Below are positions 51,118 through 61,000 of a DNA stretch of 64,000 nucleotides, piece after piece. How positions within the stretch are numbered: position 1 is the first letter of the stretch; the number at the start of each line of letters is the position of its first letter. This DNA comes from Euglena gracilis. Its lineage: Eukaryota; Euglenida; Euglenophyceae; Euglenales. The translations under genes and the position numbers were made by a program. The notes beneath the pieces were generated by a model. That model was not told the DNA's origin and did no database searches. It worked only from the letters and a program-made list of their open reading frames with translations. The stretch spans positions 13,942,947 through 14,006,946 of the forward strand of contig CP154957.1 of NCBI GenBank assembly GCA_039621445.1, in the 5' to 3' direction.

Positions 51118-51551
51118 GGGCTGGGGCTTGAGCTGCTGGGTCTCCGGCCGGGGCCGGGTCGGGGGGGATGTCGTGGGCTTGGCCTGGGGCTTGGGCTGCG
51201 GGGTCTCCGGCCAGAGCCGGGTCGAGGGAGGAGTCGGGGGCTGGGGCTTCGGGATCTCCGGCCTTGGCCGGGTCGGTGGGGATTCTGGGGGCTTGGGTGG
51301 CGATATCTCCGGCCCAGGCCGGGTCGATGCGGGTGACGGGGTGATGAGGGTGACCTGGATGGGGCGGGCCGTTGAGGGCGGTGGACCCTCCTTTGCAGCT
51401 GCCGCCCTGTGGCCTCTTCGTAGCGCCGGCGCTCCTCTCGGCGCACTTTGGTTATCCCCCAGCGTTCTTCTCGTTGGCGGCGCCGTTCTTCCGGGGGTTG
51501 GTACTCCTTACCCCACCTGCACTTCAGCGCAGCTTCCCAGGCGTCATCCAT
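51108..51551 (-). CDS. Element B, ORF1-like N-terminus
   Basis: A 147-residue frame beginning MDDAWEAALKCRWGKEYQPP, related to the first conserved segment of A and C. It continues with an Arg/Glu-rich helix, then six imperfect repeats of HPPRPGPGRRPRSPSPR type, a basic low-complexity tail that could bind RNA. The ATG at 51551 follows an AT-rich leader. The T-tract leader lies 120 bases upstream. Confidence 0.6.
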   Translation of the reverse strand: MDDAWEAALKCRWGKEYQPPEERRRQREERWGITKVRREERRRYEEATGRQLQRRVHRPQRPAPSRSPSSPRHPHRPGLGRRYRHPSPQNPHRPGQGRRSRSPSPRLLPRPGSGRRPRSPSPRPSPRHPPRPGPGRRPSSSSPSPCP

Positions 51552-51695
51552 CGCCTCTTTTTTTTTGTTGTCCTCTTCGTGAACAATGTCTTGAAACTTC
51601 AGATACCCCAGGTAAATAATAATGCTTTACCCCGACCCCGGGGCTTTAAAGACATGTTATGCGGAGAACGAAAAAAAAATAGACACTCAGAAAGT

Positions 51696-51754
51696 GCATT
51701 GGCATATATCCGCCCAGAGTCGCGTGCACTGAGACGCCTGCGCTTCCAAAGACC
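51696..51754 (-). repeat. 60-bp sequence X next to element B 5' end
   Basis: GCATTGGCATATATCCGCCC... to ...CTTCCAAAGACC. It matches 52846-52904 at about 53 of 59 positions. Both lie just 5' of minus-strand RLE sequence. Confidence 0.75.
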
Positions 51755-51756
51755 CG

Positions 51757-51895
51757 GCCGGCCAGCCGGCCAGCCGGCTAGCTAGACCAAGTGCATTTTC
51801 TTCAGCCGTCCGGACAAAGCCCACAAGGTCAGCCGTCCGTCCGGACCTTCGCTTTTTTCACCAGCCGTCCTTCCGTCCGTCCGTCCGCCCCCCTG
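51757..51895. repeat. CCGGCCGG / CAGCCGTCCG repeats
   Basis: GC-rich short repeats related to 45041-45215, between the 5' side of B and the 3' tail of D. Confidence 0.65.
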
Positions 51896-51897
51896 GT

Positions 51898-52176
51898 AGT
51901 CACAGTAATTTCGAAGGAACGGTGGTGGGGCGAACCGAATCCACCGACCAGTGGCGCAGCCTACTGGATTTGAGGGTCCACAGGCGGTTATGGTAATTTA
52001 CAGCTGGGGTAAAGTACGGCGTGCAAAGTACGGCGGGAGGAAAATGGGCTAGGCCCACCTTCAATATGCTGCGCGGGGAAGGGGAAGGGGCACATGGCGG
52101 TCCTGGAGTTCGTGAGGAGGAGGGTAAGGGGCAGGGCGGTGCGAGGCGTGGAAGGGAGTGTGGCGGTGGGTCGTGG

Positions 52177-52238
<62 letters not shown>

Positions 52239-52845
52239 TTGTGGCTTCCTCGCTCTTCTTCTTCTTCTTTTCTTTTTTTTTATCGGAGTATGTGTTTGGG
52301 CTGTAGGAGATGGAAAACTTCTCGTAGTAGGGCAATAGCGACGTTCTTGGTAAATCTCCGCCTCCTTTAGTTCTCGTTCGGCTCCCTGTTGCCAGGAGGA
52401 GGCACATTTCGCCACCCTGCTCGGTGTTTTGGCCGTCTCGAGTCCCATGCCCCCCCACGTCCCGAGGGCGAAGGGCGTAAAGCCCCAGCCTGCTTGCTGG
52501 CATGGGATGTTGTATTTCTGCCTCTTGGCCTCCTCCCTTCTCTTCGGGAAGGATCTCCAGCGTTCGCGGGTTGCCGTGTGTTCCGTTGCCTGCCATCTGT
52601 GGCAGACGGTGACGTCCAGCGCCGTCGGTCTCCCTTCGGACCAACATTCCAGGAGGAGGTCCGCTGGGCGAAGGTGGCTATCCCGGGCTGTTGGTAGGCA
52701 AACCTCCTTCTGCACCCGCTGACCGCTGTTGGACAAGGTTTGAAATAGCGCGTCCTGAACAGCGTTGTGGCGGGCTGCGAAGTTATTCCTGCGGAAGCAA
52801 AGTAGGTGGTCACCTTCCTTGTCGAGGGGCTGGTAATTTCGAAAA
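51898..52845 (-). pseudogene. RLE element D: 3' fragment with endonuclease
   Basis: The minus-strand frame (51900-52898) starts inside the finger (GDHLLCFRRNNFAARHNAVQ), then RPADLLLECWSEGRPTALDV, KRQKYNIPC and GFTPFALGTWGGMGLETAKT. It is close to element B's endonuclease. The C-terminus is lost in a frame change near 52370 and a (GT)n tract. TTCGAAATTAC occurs at both edges (about 52834-52844 and 51908-51918), so this may be an 11-bp target duplication around a 5'-truncated copy. The 3' tail matches that of B. Confidence 0.7.
52180..52238. repeat. (GT)n microsatellite inside element D
   Basis: About 28 GT dinucleotides. Confidence 0.95.
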
Positions 52846-52904
52846 GCATTGGTATATATCCGCCCAGAGTCGCGTGCATTGAGACGCCTGCGCTTCAAAA
52901 GACC
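52846..52904 (-). repeat. 60-bp sequence X next to element D 5' end
   Basis: Second copy of the 51696-51754 sequence; it runs directly into the hairpin repeat CCTACGATC at 52904. Confidence 0.75.
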
Positions 52905-53010
52905 CTACGATCCCCGATCGCCAGATCCGCGACAGTAAATTAGGTATTGGCACTGTCCATCCCCTGTTCTGCAGTGTATTTTTCACGAAAGGAAGTACAC
53001 CAAGTACACC
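52904..53010 (+). repeat. Conserved 5' end of E family (hairpin P3 right half and structured leader)
   Basis: Matches 63724-63830 almost base for base (CGATCGCCAGATCCGCGACA, then TATTGGCACTGTCC and CTGTTCTGCAGTGTATTTTT). CACTG and CAGTG can pair, suggesting a structured leader. Confidence 0.8.
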
Positions 53011-53053
53011 AAGTCCTGGAGTACGTCTGGAAAGGTTATCCTGAAGTTGAAGA

Positions 53054-53491
53054 ATGGATGATACCGTTCATGAACACCTGGAGCAGATGATCAAGTTGGA
53101 AGTTCAAGTTCCAAAACAAAAAACCTGCTGTCCAGTTCGAGATCAGAACACTACTAGCTGGCTGTTTGACTTGCAGACGAAATTTGACAAGAAGATGATG
53201 ATCATAAAATTGGTTCTGCTGCTGTTCACCTTCACCAGCTCTTGGCAGGTGAATTCCCTCTCTCCCTCTCTCCCCTCCTGGCCCCCCTCCTGTCACTGCA
53301 CTCCCTGGGCTAGTGTTGTCCTTACACGATGCCTTGCTTTTCCTTCCCCCAACAAAATCATTTTACAGCACATCCACACCCAGCGACCCAACATTCACCC
53401 ACAAATCTTTCATCATCCAAATTTCTCACCCACACCCCCCTTCCCCATTTCACTGCCAAATGCCCCCCTCCTTTCACTTCCGCATCAGTGA
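53054..53491 (+). CDS. Element E, N-terminal ORF with signal-like segment
   Basis: A 145-residue frame. An internal KKMMIIKLVLLLFTFTSSWQ resembles a secretory signal or membrane anchor, followed by a Pro/Ser/His-rich tail. It stops before the 2A-like motif, which is in another frame. Element F has a comparable hydrophobic segment. Function is unknown. Confidence 0.4.
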   Translation: MDDTVHEHLEQMIKLEVQVPKQKTCCPVRDQNTTSWLFDLQTKFDKKMMIIKLVLLLFTFTSSWQVNSLSPSLPSWPPSCHCTPWASVVLTRCLAFPSPNKIILQHIHTQRPNIHPQIFHHPNFSPTPPFPISLPNAPLLSLPHQ

Positions 53492-53825
53492 CATTCCTCC
53501 ACCACTCCCAGTGGAAATTTACCGACCACTGTTGCAAAAAAAACTCCCCTTCCCATTTTCACACCTTCCCCCCCAACATTCCTGCGCCATTTGCCATACC
53601 CCTCCCCTTGTCCCATGTGTTCCCCCGGGGACCTTGGGTGCACTTTCTCCCCATTCCTCCTAAACCCAAAAATTTTTCTGGGGTTTTCCTTCCCTAAACA
53701 CCACCACAACATGGCAAAAATGGGCCTCTCTGGTCCTGACTGCACAAAAGACAAACCCCACACACCTCCCTGAACCTTTCCAAGCAAAGCCCTACACTTT
53801 CCCGAACAAAAAATGGATTCTCTGA

Positions 53826-53852
53826 GGTGACATTCAGCCCAACCCCGGGCCA
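53826..53852 (+). other. 2A-like motif, element E
   Basis: GDIQPNPGP, but the codon directly upstream in this frame is TGA (53823-53825). It would need a frame change or readthrough to work. F has PNPGP at the equivalent place (41561-41587). Confidence 0.55.
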
Positions 53853-54755
53853 GTGTCCTCAGCCAACTGCCCTTTTCCAACACCTATCCGCCGGCAACTG
53901 ACACCTTGGGCGTGGTCACGCGGCACCTGGGACGTCTTCCCCCAGCAGGACAAGTACCAGCCCACAACCTTGGTGCACTGTCCACCCTCACATGGGACAA
54001 CCTGGCGCTTCCGCTCGGCCTACGCTTCTACCCGGCCGCACCAGCCCCCCGCACGCAATCATGGCTGCTCACCCCTTCAACAACTCTTCCCTTCCAAGAT
54101 ATCTAGGCCCGCCGCCCCCTCTCCCCGAATGGCAATTGGCCCACCACCGCACTCACTACCCCAGCCGGCTGCATCCCCACGGACGTCTACCCTTCGCCGC
54201 CTCCCGAAAAGTCAAGGAGACGAGAACGACCATCCACCCTCCCGCAATACGCTGTGGGGCCTCGCCGGTCGTTTGTCAAAACTTAACCTCCCCCATCCAA
54301 TATCCAGGAAGTGTATGTACCATATACTCCGGATCATGTTCAATGTCCTCCTAGATCTCCAAACTGCATCGCTTCTGCACCTTACCATGGGTCGCCTTAT
54401 CTCTCTCCTCCTCCGTCCTCTCCCTCAACTGGCTTCTTATACTCACCCTGAAATATTACAACAATGCCACCTGTGCTCCCCCCTCACAAGAACTTGCAGA
54501 ACGCGGGCTTGGACAACGCGGCTCCTATCCCATCCCGACCCATATTTGGGACACTGTTGTCCCCCCCAGCCTGATCCACACCCTCCTCTACCATCCACCA
54601 CCACCGTCTCTTCAGCGACGGCCCTCCCCACTCACTTTTGTCCTTCTCCACTCTTTGGCACGGGACAAGTTCCTTCTTCCCCTGCCAAGATTTTCGGGGT
54701 ACTTCCACCCCTCCTCCAACATGGCCTCTTTTATCCACCCCAAAAACAGCAGTAA
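53826..54755 (+). CDS. Element E, region between 2A-like motif and RT
   Basis: A roughly 310-residue frame opening with GDIQPNPGPVSSANC. It is Pro/Ser/Thr-rich. The segment NTLWGLAGRLSKLNLPHPIS (about 54258-54318) and the following hydrophobic RIMFNVLLDLQTASLLHL are the only parts with a counterpart in F. No known domain. The frame ends shortly after the RT begins in the neighbouring frame. Confidence 0.5.
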   Translation, partial: GDIQPNPGPVSSANCPFPTPIRRQLTPWAWSRGTWDVFPQQDKYQPTTLVHCPPSHGTTWRFRSAYASTRPHQPPARNHGCSPLQQLFPSKISRPAAPSPRMAIGPPPHSLPQPAASPRTSTLRRLPKSQGDENDHPPSRNTLWGLAGRLSKLNLPHPISRKCMYHILRIMFNVLLDLQTASLLHLTMGRLISLLLRPLPQLASYTHPEILQQCHLCSPLTRTCRTRAWTTRLLSHPDPYLGHCCPPQPDPHPPLPSTTTVSSATALPTHFCPSPLFGTGQVPSSPAKIFGVLPPLLQHGLFYPPQKQQ

Positions 54756-55959
54756 AGTCAGCTTTATTGCCGATTTGCGCTGGGCGAACGCATTCTCCAA
54801 CCCTCCTCCATTCCACCTCCCCTCCCTTCCCCAAATCTCCCACACCATTTCCAAATTCCCCCCCGGCACACTGTGGGCTGCCACCATCGACCTCACCAAT
54901 TTCTTTTGGAGTCTCGAACTTCCTCCTTCCGCCAAGCACGCCTTCCGCACCTCCTCCTTCTACTTCCCCTGCCTTCCCTTCGGCTGGAACATGTCCCCCA
55001 TACTAGCCCAACTTACCCCTCAAGACCTTATCAAGCAGGCTGTTTCCTCCCTCCCTTCGACGTACACCAACGGAACACACCTCTTCATCTTCACCTACTA
55101 TGACGACATTCTTGTCCTTGCCCCATCGTACTCCCTCTGCAACCTCGTGACCGGCACCATCACATCTACCCCTCTCTCAAATAACCTCCTCATCTCCCCC
55201 AAATCCTCCCTTGTGCCGACACAAGAAATCACTTGGCTAGGCAAGGTCTTCAACCTTTACAACCGGACCATCCAAAACACCCTTGCCACATCCCAAATGG
55301 CTCTTGCCCTATGCCTCCTCTGCGCCTATATTCCCCAACATCCTCGTGTAATCGACCGCCTCACCGGTTACATGCTGTGGTTCCACCGGCCACACCGTGG
55401 AACAACCCTGTTCCTCCGGGGATGGTACTTGACAAAGTACACAATTGGCCGGCTCGACCACGCCTTTCCAAAACTCCGAAGGGCCCTCTTCCACCTCCTC
55501 TTACAAGGCCTCACACCCTGGACCGCTTTCGACCCAATCCCACCTCCCCTCTTCAACCCCCTCATCTTCGTTGACGCTGCCATCACAACTGAAGGCTGCC
55601 AAATCGGTCTTTACTGCCCCACCGTCGGATGCCGAATCCAACGAATAACCTGCCCAGCCATATCCCAACAACGTGCCGAGCTGCTTGCCTTGGAACAAGC
55701 TGCCCACTTCGCCCATAACACTGGTCTCCATACCTGCACTATTATTGGTGACAACCTTTCCTCTCTCCACCTCCTTTCACACTTCACTCCCTCCCTCTCG
55801 AACCTACCCCTTTGTAAAGACCTCCGCCGTTTACTGAACTTTCTTATACGTACCAAACTCATTGCCCACCTACTTTCGTGCCCTTCGTCCCTCCAACCTG
55901 CTGACCCGATCTCCCGTTGGAACCTGTCCCGCTACTTATCACTCCCAAACCAATCTTGA
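54655..55959 (+). CDS. Element E, reverse transcriptase and RNase H
   Basis: A 434-residue uninterrupted frame. RT: ASFIHPKNSSKVSFIADLRW (residues 23-42), TIDLTNFFWSLELPP (about 80-94), LPFGWNMSPILAQ, catalytic FTYYDDILVLAP (about 143-154), then LISPKSSLVPTQEITWLGKV. RNase H: FVDAAITTEGCQIGLY (about 305-320), RAELLALEQAAH, CTIIGDNLSSLHLLSHF and LLSCPSSLQPADPISRWN at the C-terminus. All catalytic acidic residues are present. The protein ends 12 residues after the last RNase H motif, so RNase H is the terminal domain. The frame is open upstream of the ATG, so the true N-terminus lies in the preceding frame or is reached by frameshifting. Confidence 0.85.
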   Translation: MARDKFLLPLPRFSGYFHPSSNMASFIHPKNSSKVSFIADLRWANAFSNPPPFHLPSLPQISHTISKFPPGTLWAATIDLTNFFWSLELPPSAKHAFRTSSFYFPCLPFGWNMSPILAQLTPQDLIKQAVSSLPSTYTNGTHLFIFTYYDDILVLAPSYSLCNLVTGTITSTPLSNNLLISPKSSLVPTQEITWLGKVFNLYNRTIQNTLATSQMALALCLLCAYIPQHPRVIDRLTGYMLWFHRPHRGTTLFLRGWYLTKYTIGRLDHAFPKLRRALFHLLLQGLTPWTAFDPIPPPLFNPLIFVDAAITTEGCQIGLYCPTVGCRIQRITCPAISQQRAELLALEQAAHFAHNTGLHTCTIIGDNLSSLHLLSHFTPSLSNLPLCKDLRRLLNFLIRTKLIAHLLSCPSSLQPADPISRWNLSRYLSLPNQS

Positions 55960-56065
55960 AGAACGATTCTCCTCTCTCTGTCGTTCCTTCCATCAATGCC
56001 GCCCCATCGGGATCCTTCACGGGTAACGGTGGGTGTGTTGTCCATTCCCATGTGTTCCCATGCTT

Positions 56066-56081
56066 CGCGGATCCTACGATC
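56066..56081. repeat. Left half of hairpin P4 and left target duplication of element A
   Basis: CGCGGATC of the hairpin, with ATCCTACGATC (56071-56081) repeated at 63722-63732 on the other side of element A. Confidence 0.85.
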
Positions 56082-56690
56082 ACTCCGAGCCGAAGTCCTG
56101 TGCGGGTGAGAGTAATGCACATAGCAAGTTCTCAAGGTGGGAGGGGGGAGAGGCGAGGGTGAAGTAGAACGGCGGTGAAGGGCACAGTTCGGAGGGGGGA
56201 TAGCGAGTGTGAGAGGAAAGTGTACAGCGGCAGGGAAGGTTCAATGTAACGGCCTTGGGGACTGTTGGGTGTTGAGGTTGTGGCTGCGACAAGTTTTGGT
56301 TTTGGGGAGTTGGCGCAGGGAAGGCTCTGTTTTCGGTGAGGTAAGGGTTTGGACGTCTTTGTAGACTTGGTCCATTCGTTGCAAGGTGTGATTTGCTTGT
56401 TTTTTGGTTTAATTAGTCTCGTGGTTGGTTATGCGTATGGTTGGTGTGTCATGGCGTCTTCGGCCCTGTGGTCAAATTGCTCACTCCGTTTCATATTGGC
56501 AATGGGTGGTGGGATCCACCGTTCCAGATGGCTCCGCCACTGTTCCTCAAGTCACTTGTCGGGCCACTTCTCTTGCCAACGTGAGACACAGGTTGCTGAT
56601 GGTTGGGTACCGTTGTTTACTTTTTTGACGAGTTGTGGATGGTTTAAGGACAATTGTTTGTTCTGGGTCTAGGGGTCGTAGTGGTCTTCT

Positions 56691-57787
56691 TTACAGACAA
56701 TACGGCTGGTGTATGGTGTTGGTTACTTCTGGATCTGTGTCGTTGCCTGCATACCGTCCCCAGATTACTTGTCGCGCGATCTCTCGCGCAACAGTTATTG
56801 ATAGAAGTTGCCATGTGTCGGCTTCAGTTTTGCGTTTTGACCATGCATCTTGTTGACCGAGGAGAAGTTTCATCAGTGTTGACATTAAGGTTAGCGCTTC
56901 TTGGCCTAGGCCGCCATAGCAGTCAACAACAAATGGAATGCAGGTCCATCCCATCCTCCCACAGGTGGCGTCATATTTTGAATGTTTTTCCTTCTCTTGG
57001 CGTTCATACCATTCAGTTAGTTCAGCTGTGTCACGCAACGGTCTGTACGGTGCTGCTGTGTGTCTCACTGTGATATCCACTGCTCCAGGACCATTGGCGT
57101 CAAGTCTGCTGATGAGGACATCGCCCGGGCGTGTTCTCTCTGGACCTCCTTGTTCTTTTTTTGCAGTAAACCCAGCATCATGTGCCATTTGGAACACAAA
57201 GTCCTGGATTGCACCATGTCGCCGCGTGATGCCATGTGAGCTGCAGCATACAAGGTGATTACCCAGGTTGTCCATTGGCTTGGTGCAGCGTGGGCACGTT
57301 GATCCCGTTGGTGGACAAACTGGTGCTCCCAGTGACCACTTTAGAAATCCTTTGAATTCGGCAGAAGCGACCAATGTTTTCAGTCCAGAGGATGGTGTGA
57401 CAGAAGCCCAGGCCATTGCGTGGGGCCGCTGTTGGCTTGCGAACCGGACGGCGTCTTGACCGTGAAGGTTAGAGGGTAATACTTTTTGTCGTTGTTTCGC
57501 AAAGCATTCACCCCACCACTTCTGTTGAATGTGAGGGCTTTGGGCTTCGTTCAGCAGTGATACATCCGCGGCCCATGTTTGCGTTGGGGGAGTTCCTTCG
57601 AGGATGGAGTTGGCAGAGGACAGGCACTCCGCAGTGTCTTTCGGTACTCCTCGGTCTGCCAGGCCCAGGGTGCGTCTGCCATTGCTGACAAACGTCACAA
57701 TGCCGGATATACGTGCTGGGAGACGTTCCAGTGATGGGTCCCGAATTCCGAGTCCGCCATGACGCACGGGTAGGGTGGCCTGAGCCC
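56691..57787 (-). CDS. Element A, CCHC finger and restriction-like endonuclease (C-terminal half of polyprotein)
   Basis: Continues the RT frame after the 57788-58018 insertion. AQATLPVRHGGLGIRDPSLE opens it, equivalent to AALPLSNGGCGLRIP of B. The finger is CPRCTKPMDNLGNHLVCC followed by RRHGAIQDFVFQ. The endonuclease has RPGDVLISRLDANGPGAVDI and TVRH, then KHSKYDATC, i.e. the P-x-D, V-D-x-T, K-x-x-K-Y residues. It ends at a stop near 56691, leaving about 600 bases of 3' UTR. All catalytic positions appear intact. Confidence 0.85.
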
Positions 57788-58018
57788 TGTTCCCACCCAT
57801 CAGAAGCCCTTTTGTTTCAGAACGGCTTTTTGGCAAAACGGCGAAAAAGCCGTTTCGCCGTTGGCAAAACGGCAAAAAAGCCGTTTCGCCGTTGGCAAAA
57901 CGGCGAAAAAGCCGTTTCGCCGTTGGTAAAACGGCGAAAAAGCCGTTTTGCCAGCCAAAAGTGGGGAAAATGGCAAAAAAGCCGAAAAGCCGAAATGAAA
58001 CACATACGGGTGGGAACA
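57788..58018. mobile_element. 231-bp MITE-like insertion with 31-bp palindromic repeats
   Basis: Ends are the 11-bp inverted repeats TGTTCCCACCC (57788-57798) and GGGTGGGAACA (58008-58018). A CC dinucleotide flanks both sides. Removing the element plus one CC rejoins the retrotransposon frame exactly, which fixes the boundaries and a 2-bp duplication. The interior is four to five copies of a 31-base unit containing AACGGCGAAA and TTTCGCCGTT, which pair. Confidence 0.82.
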
Positions 58019-61000
58019 CCATTGGTTGTCATCGATTGGGGATCCAACAATGTTGCTCATTGTGTTCCTGATTTCTTTGGTCAACAGAGCACATGCGTCA
58101 TTTGCCTGCCCCAGTTCTGTTGCACGCATGAGGTCATTAACTTTGCATGCATCTAGGCAGGTTCGTAAGAGACAGAACTGAATATGGGCTTGCTGCAGGT
58201 TCAAAAGGGCCCGGCAAGCTTTCTGCACACCTGTTGCACGTTCAGCCCACACTTCCCCCGCAAAGCCACCGCTTTGTGGATGGCATACCGAGATTCCCAG
58301 GGCCCGTATACCAGAATTAGGGGAGTAGTTCACGATTGGGACTGCACGAAGTGGGCTGTTTGGCGGCATTTCAGCACGATTGGCTTCTGTTGCTGCAGGG
58401 CCCCACAGGCGGCATGTTTTTGCGTTGAGGTGTATGCCTAGTAGCGTCCCCTGTCGTTGAATTTCTGTAATTGCTGCATGTAATTGTGGGAGGGTTCCCA
58501 GGATGTGTCCATCATCCAAATACCACAATTGCAGTGGCACCACGTCTTGCAAGGACTCGACGAGAGATTGCAACGCCAAGGCGAATCCGGCTGGGCCACA
58601 AGGGTCCCCTTGTTGTACGCCAGAGGCACTCCGAAGGTGTGATGACCCACAAAAGAGCGGGCTGTGTTCGGCGTAGCAACTCTCGAACCAAACGTACGCC
58701 CCCGGGCAGCGTTTAGCCACTTCAGCAAGGACTGTCTTTCTTTTTACGCAATTAAAAGCATTGCTGAAATCTACCTGTAACAAAGCCCAGGTGCTGTCCT
58801 GTTGCATGTGCAGGTGATTTACTTCTTGCTGCAGTCCCATAGCAATGAGTTCACATGCCCCCTGGACCCCTACACCGCATTGTAGTGGCTGCAGTTCTTT
58901 AAGGCGGTCCCTGATTTTGGGGTGCCTCATCAAATATTTGCCCACCAATCGGCGCAGGCATTCCCCAGCTGCAATTGGTCGCGTGCCATCCTTCTTTGGG
59001 TCAGGAATGGGGTTGGTATTGCCAAGCTCATCAAGGTTTTCGCTTGGATTGCAGGGTTTTCGAAGAGGAGTCAAACGGGCACCAGCGAAAATCCATGCCG
59101 CAGAGTTGTGGATTCCGTTTGTCAAACATGTTCGGACGAATTGGTCCAAAATTGTGAGGAGTTGTTCTGATTGTGTCCCCAGGGGATCAGAGAGCATGTC
59201 TTTAAGATGATCTGGACGAAGTCCAGACGGTCCTGGTGAGGACTCCTTCGGGAAAGACATGACTGCTTTCCGTATTTCAATTAGGCGCTCCCTGGTTGCA
59301 TCTTCACTGAGATCGAATTCGAGGCGAGGGAAGTCCGGAGGCAGATTTTGCCTTCCAGGTTGGGGTTCAGGAGGGTGCAAGGCAGCCAACCGTTCCAAGA
59401 TTAGCGGGTCGTCTGCATCTTGGATTCCATCAGAAGTCAGCATGCGGCAGGCTTTACTGACCGCCCCATGGCTGACAAGGCTTTGAACACGGTTGCACAA
59501 TCTTTCTTGGCTTTCAGCATCGAAATTTTTTGTCTGACTTCGTGTTCTCTTCTTTGGGTTTTGTGCATCGCGAATTTGGCGAGTCTCATCCCACGAATCT
59601 TCTGTGGACCGGTTGAGGTAGGCATTGGCTCTCTCAGTAATTTTCCGTCCAACTGCAGCCCAATGGCTTTTCCCGCTCCGCTTCAATGGAGCAAGCACAG
59701 CTTTTGGGAAGCACCAAAGTGCGTGTAGGGTCTCCCATCCTGGCTTTGACACAAAGCGACTGAGGGTGCTGCAGAAGGCGAGCCCAACGTTTCGCAACGC
59801 TCCCCGTGGGATATGGACCAACGTGCCCCGAGTGTCTTGGGAAATTTCTTCCCAAGATGGCTGCATTGCTGGGCAAGGTTGCGAGAAGGGAGTGACTTGC
59901 AGCGTATCAGCGTTCATCGAGGATTGCGCTAGTGCTGGAACCACGGGGGGCTGCGGCCTTCGACCATTTTGGCATTCTTGCTCTTGCCCTTGTGGTGAGG
60001 ACGGCACAAAATTATCAATCAACCCCTGGCCCTGTGGCGCACACCCGTGAATTTCGGAAATCGCTGAGCGCACCCGGGACTCTAGTTCGTCAATGACCAT
60101 GATTTGTTCAGCTGCAGGTGCCCCGGGGCCCCCGTTCAAACTGGGAAACGGCATTATATCCTGGGACAAAGTAGGCGAGAATAGCGGCGTTGAGTGCATT
60201 GGAAACCAAGATCCAAGGAGTGGTACCTCCGTCGGCGGCACAGCAGAGGTCTGTGCGGCTGAGGCCATTTCGACGTCCTCCTGCTGGGGAGGGCGGGTTT
60301 CTGTGGGACCTGGGTTGCTTTCAATGTCGCCACAACTGGCAAGGCTTTTGCCCCTGCCACATCGGGGAGGACTGTACCCATACCTCGTTTTTTCCTGGTC
60401 AATCGGTTGCCGTACGTGGTTGGCGTGCCCTGGGGCCACATCTGACAACTTAGAAGGCCCTGGTTGGTTGGTTGGTCGTCGGCAATGGGGCCGGGTGCTA
60501 GGTCGCAGGGATAGGGGTCCTTCACGAGGGGTTATCCGATAAATAGGTCCTGGCTCGAGGTGAACGTCACCACAAAGTGTGACATCTTGGTGTGTGGGCC
60601 TCTCGGCTATGACAGTGTTGTTACGGCCTATGTCACCTCGTTGGTGGTTTGGTTGTCTTTGTGCTGTCCGTCGTGCCCTCCGGATGTGACGGTCAACTGA
60701 AACTACTGATCTTGTCGGACGTAACAAGGCCATGATGTCCAGGATATCAACGGTGTGTACATTCAATGGGCAGAGGTCGGACGAGGAGGGCTCCGTTGGA
60801 GGTACTCTGGGGAAAGTGCCTCTCGGCCGGAGAACGTTGGGTAGTGTCATTAGGTGAATAGGGGGCAGGTAGAAGTGAAAGGCCTCGCCGATGTTGCATA
60901 CTTGGGACCATAAACAGGTCAGCAAACACATAATGGCATGCACACTCGATGGGGAGTCGTGACGTGGTGGTCGATGTGGCCATAGCCCTATGAGCACAAA

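Larger units (their letters stand above)
45225..51695 (-). mobile_element. RLE-type non-LTR retrotransposon B, full-length but frameshifted
   Basis: Runs from the conserved 3' tail (TTCGGTTCGCC and CCAGTAGGC words near 45245-45285, shared with D) to a 5' leader containing a TCTATTTTTTTTTCGTT tract near 51680. Domain order on the minus strand: ORF1-like repeats, DGTQW domain, 2A (49136), CTLC finger, 2A-like (48793), 2A (48664), pre-RT domain, RT with YLDD, CCHC, endonuclease. At least four frame changes make it inactive as assembled. Confidence 0.8.
52904..56081 (+). mobile_element. RT-RNase H retroelement E
   Basis: Starts CCTACGATCCCCGATCGCCA and ends CGCGGATCCTACGATC. It encodes a signal-like N-terminus, a GDIQPNPGP motif, an LWGLAGRLS segment, RT and a C-terminal RNase H. 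I see no integrase, protease, tyrosine recombinase or LTRs, so it fits no standard class. The ORF stops about 120 bases before the 3' end. F is a second, damaged member; G and H are short derivatives. Stops and frame changes upstream of the RT make this copy doubtful as an active element, but RT-RNase H itself is open throughout. Confidence 0.7.

Noticed and set aside
52021-52370. Open frames with VCVCVC or HTHTHT runs
   Set aside because: They are translations of the (GT)n microsatellite in element D.
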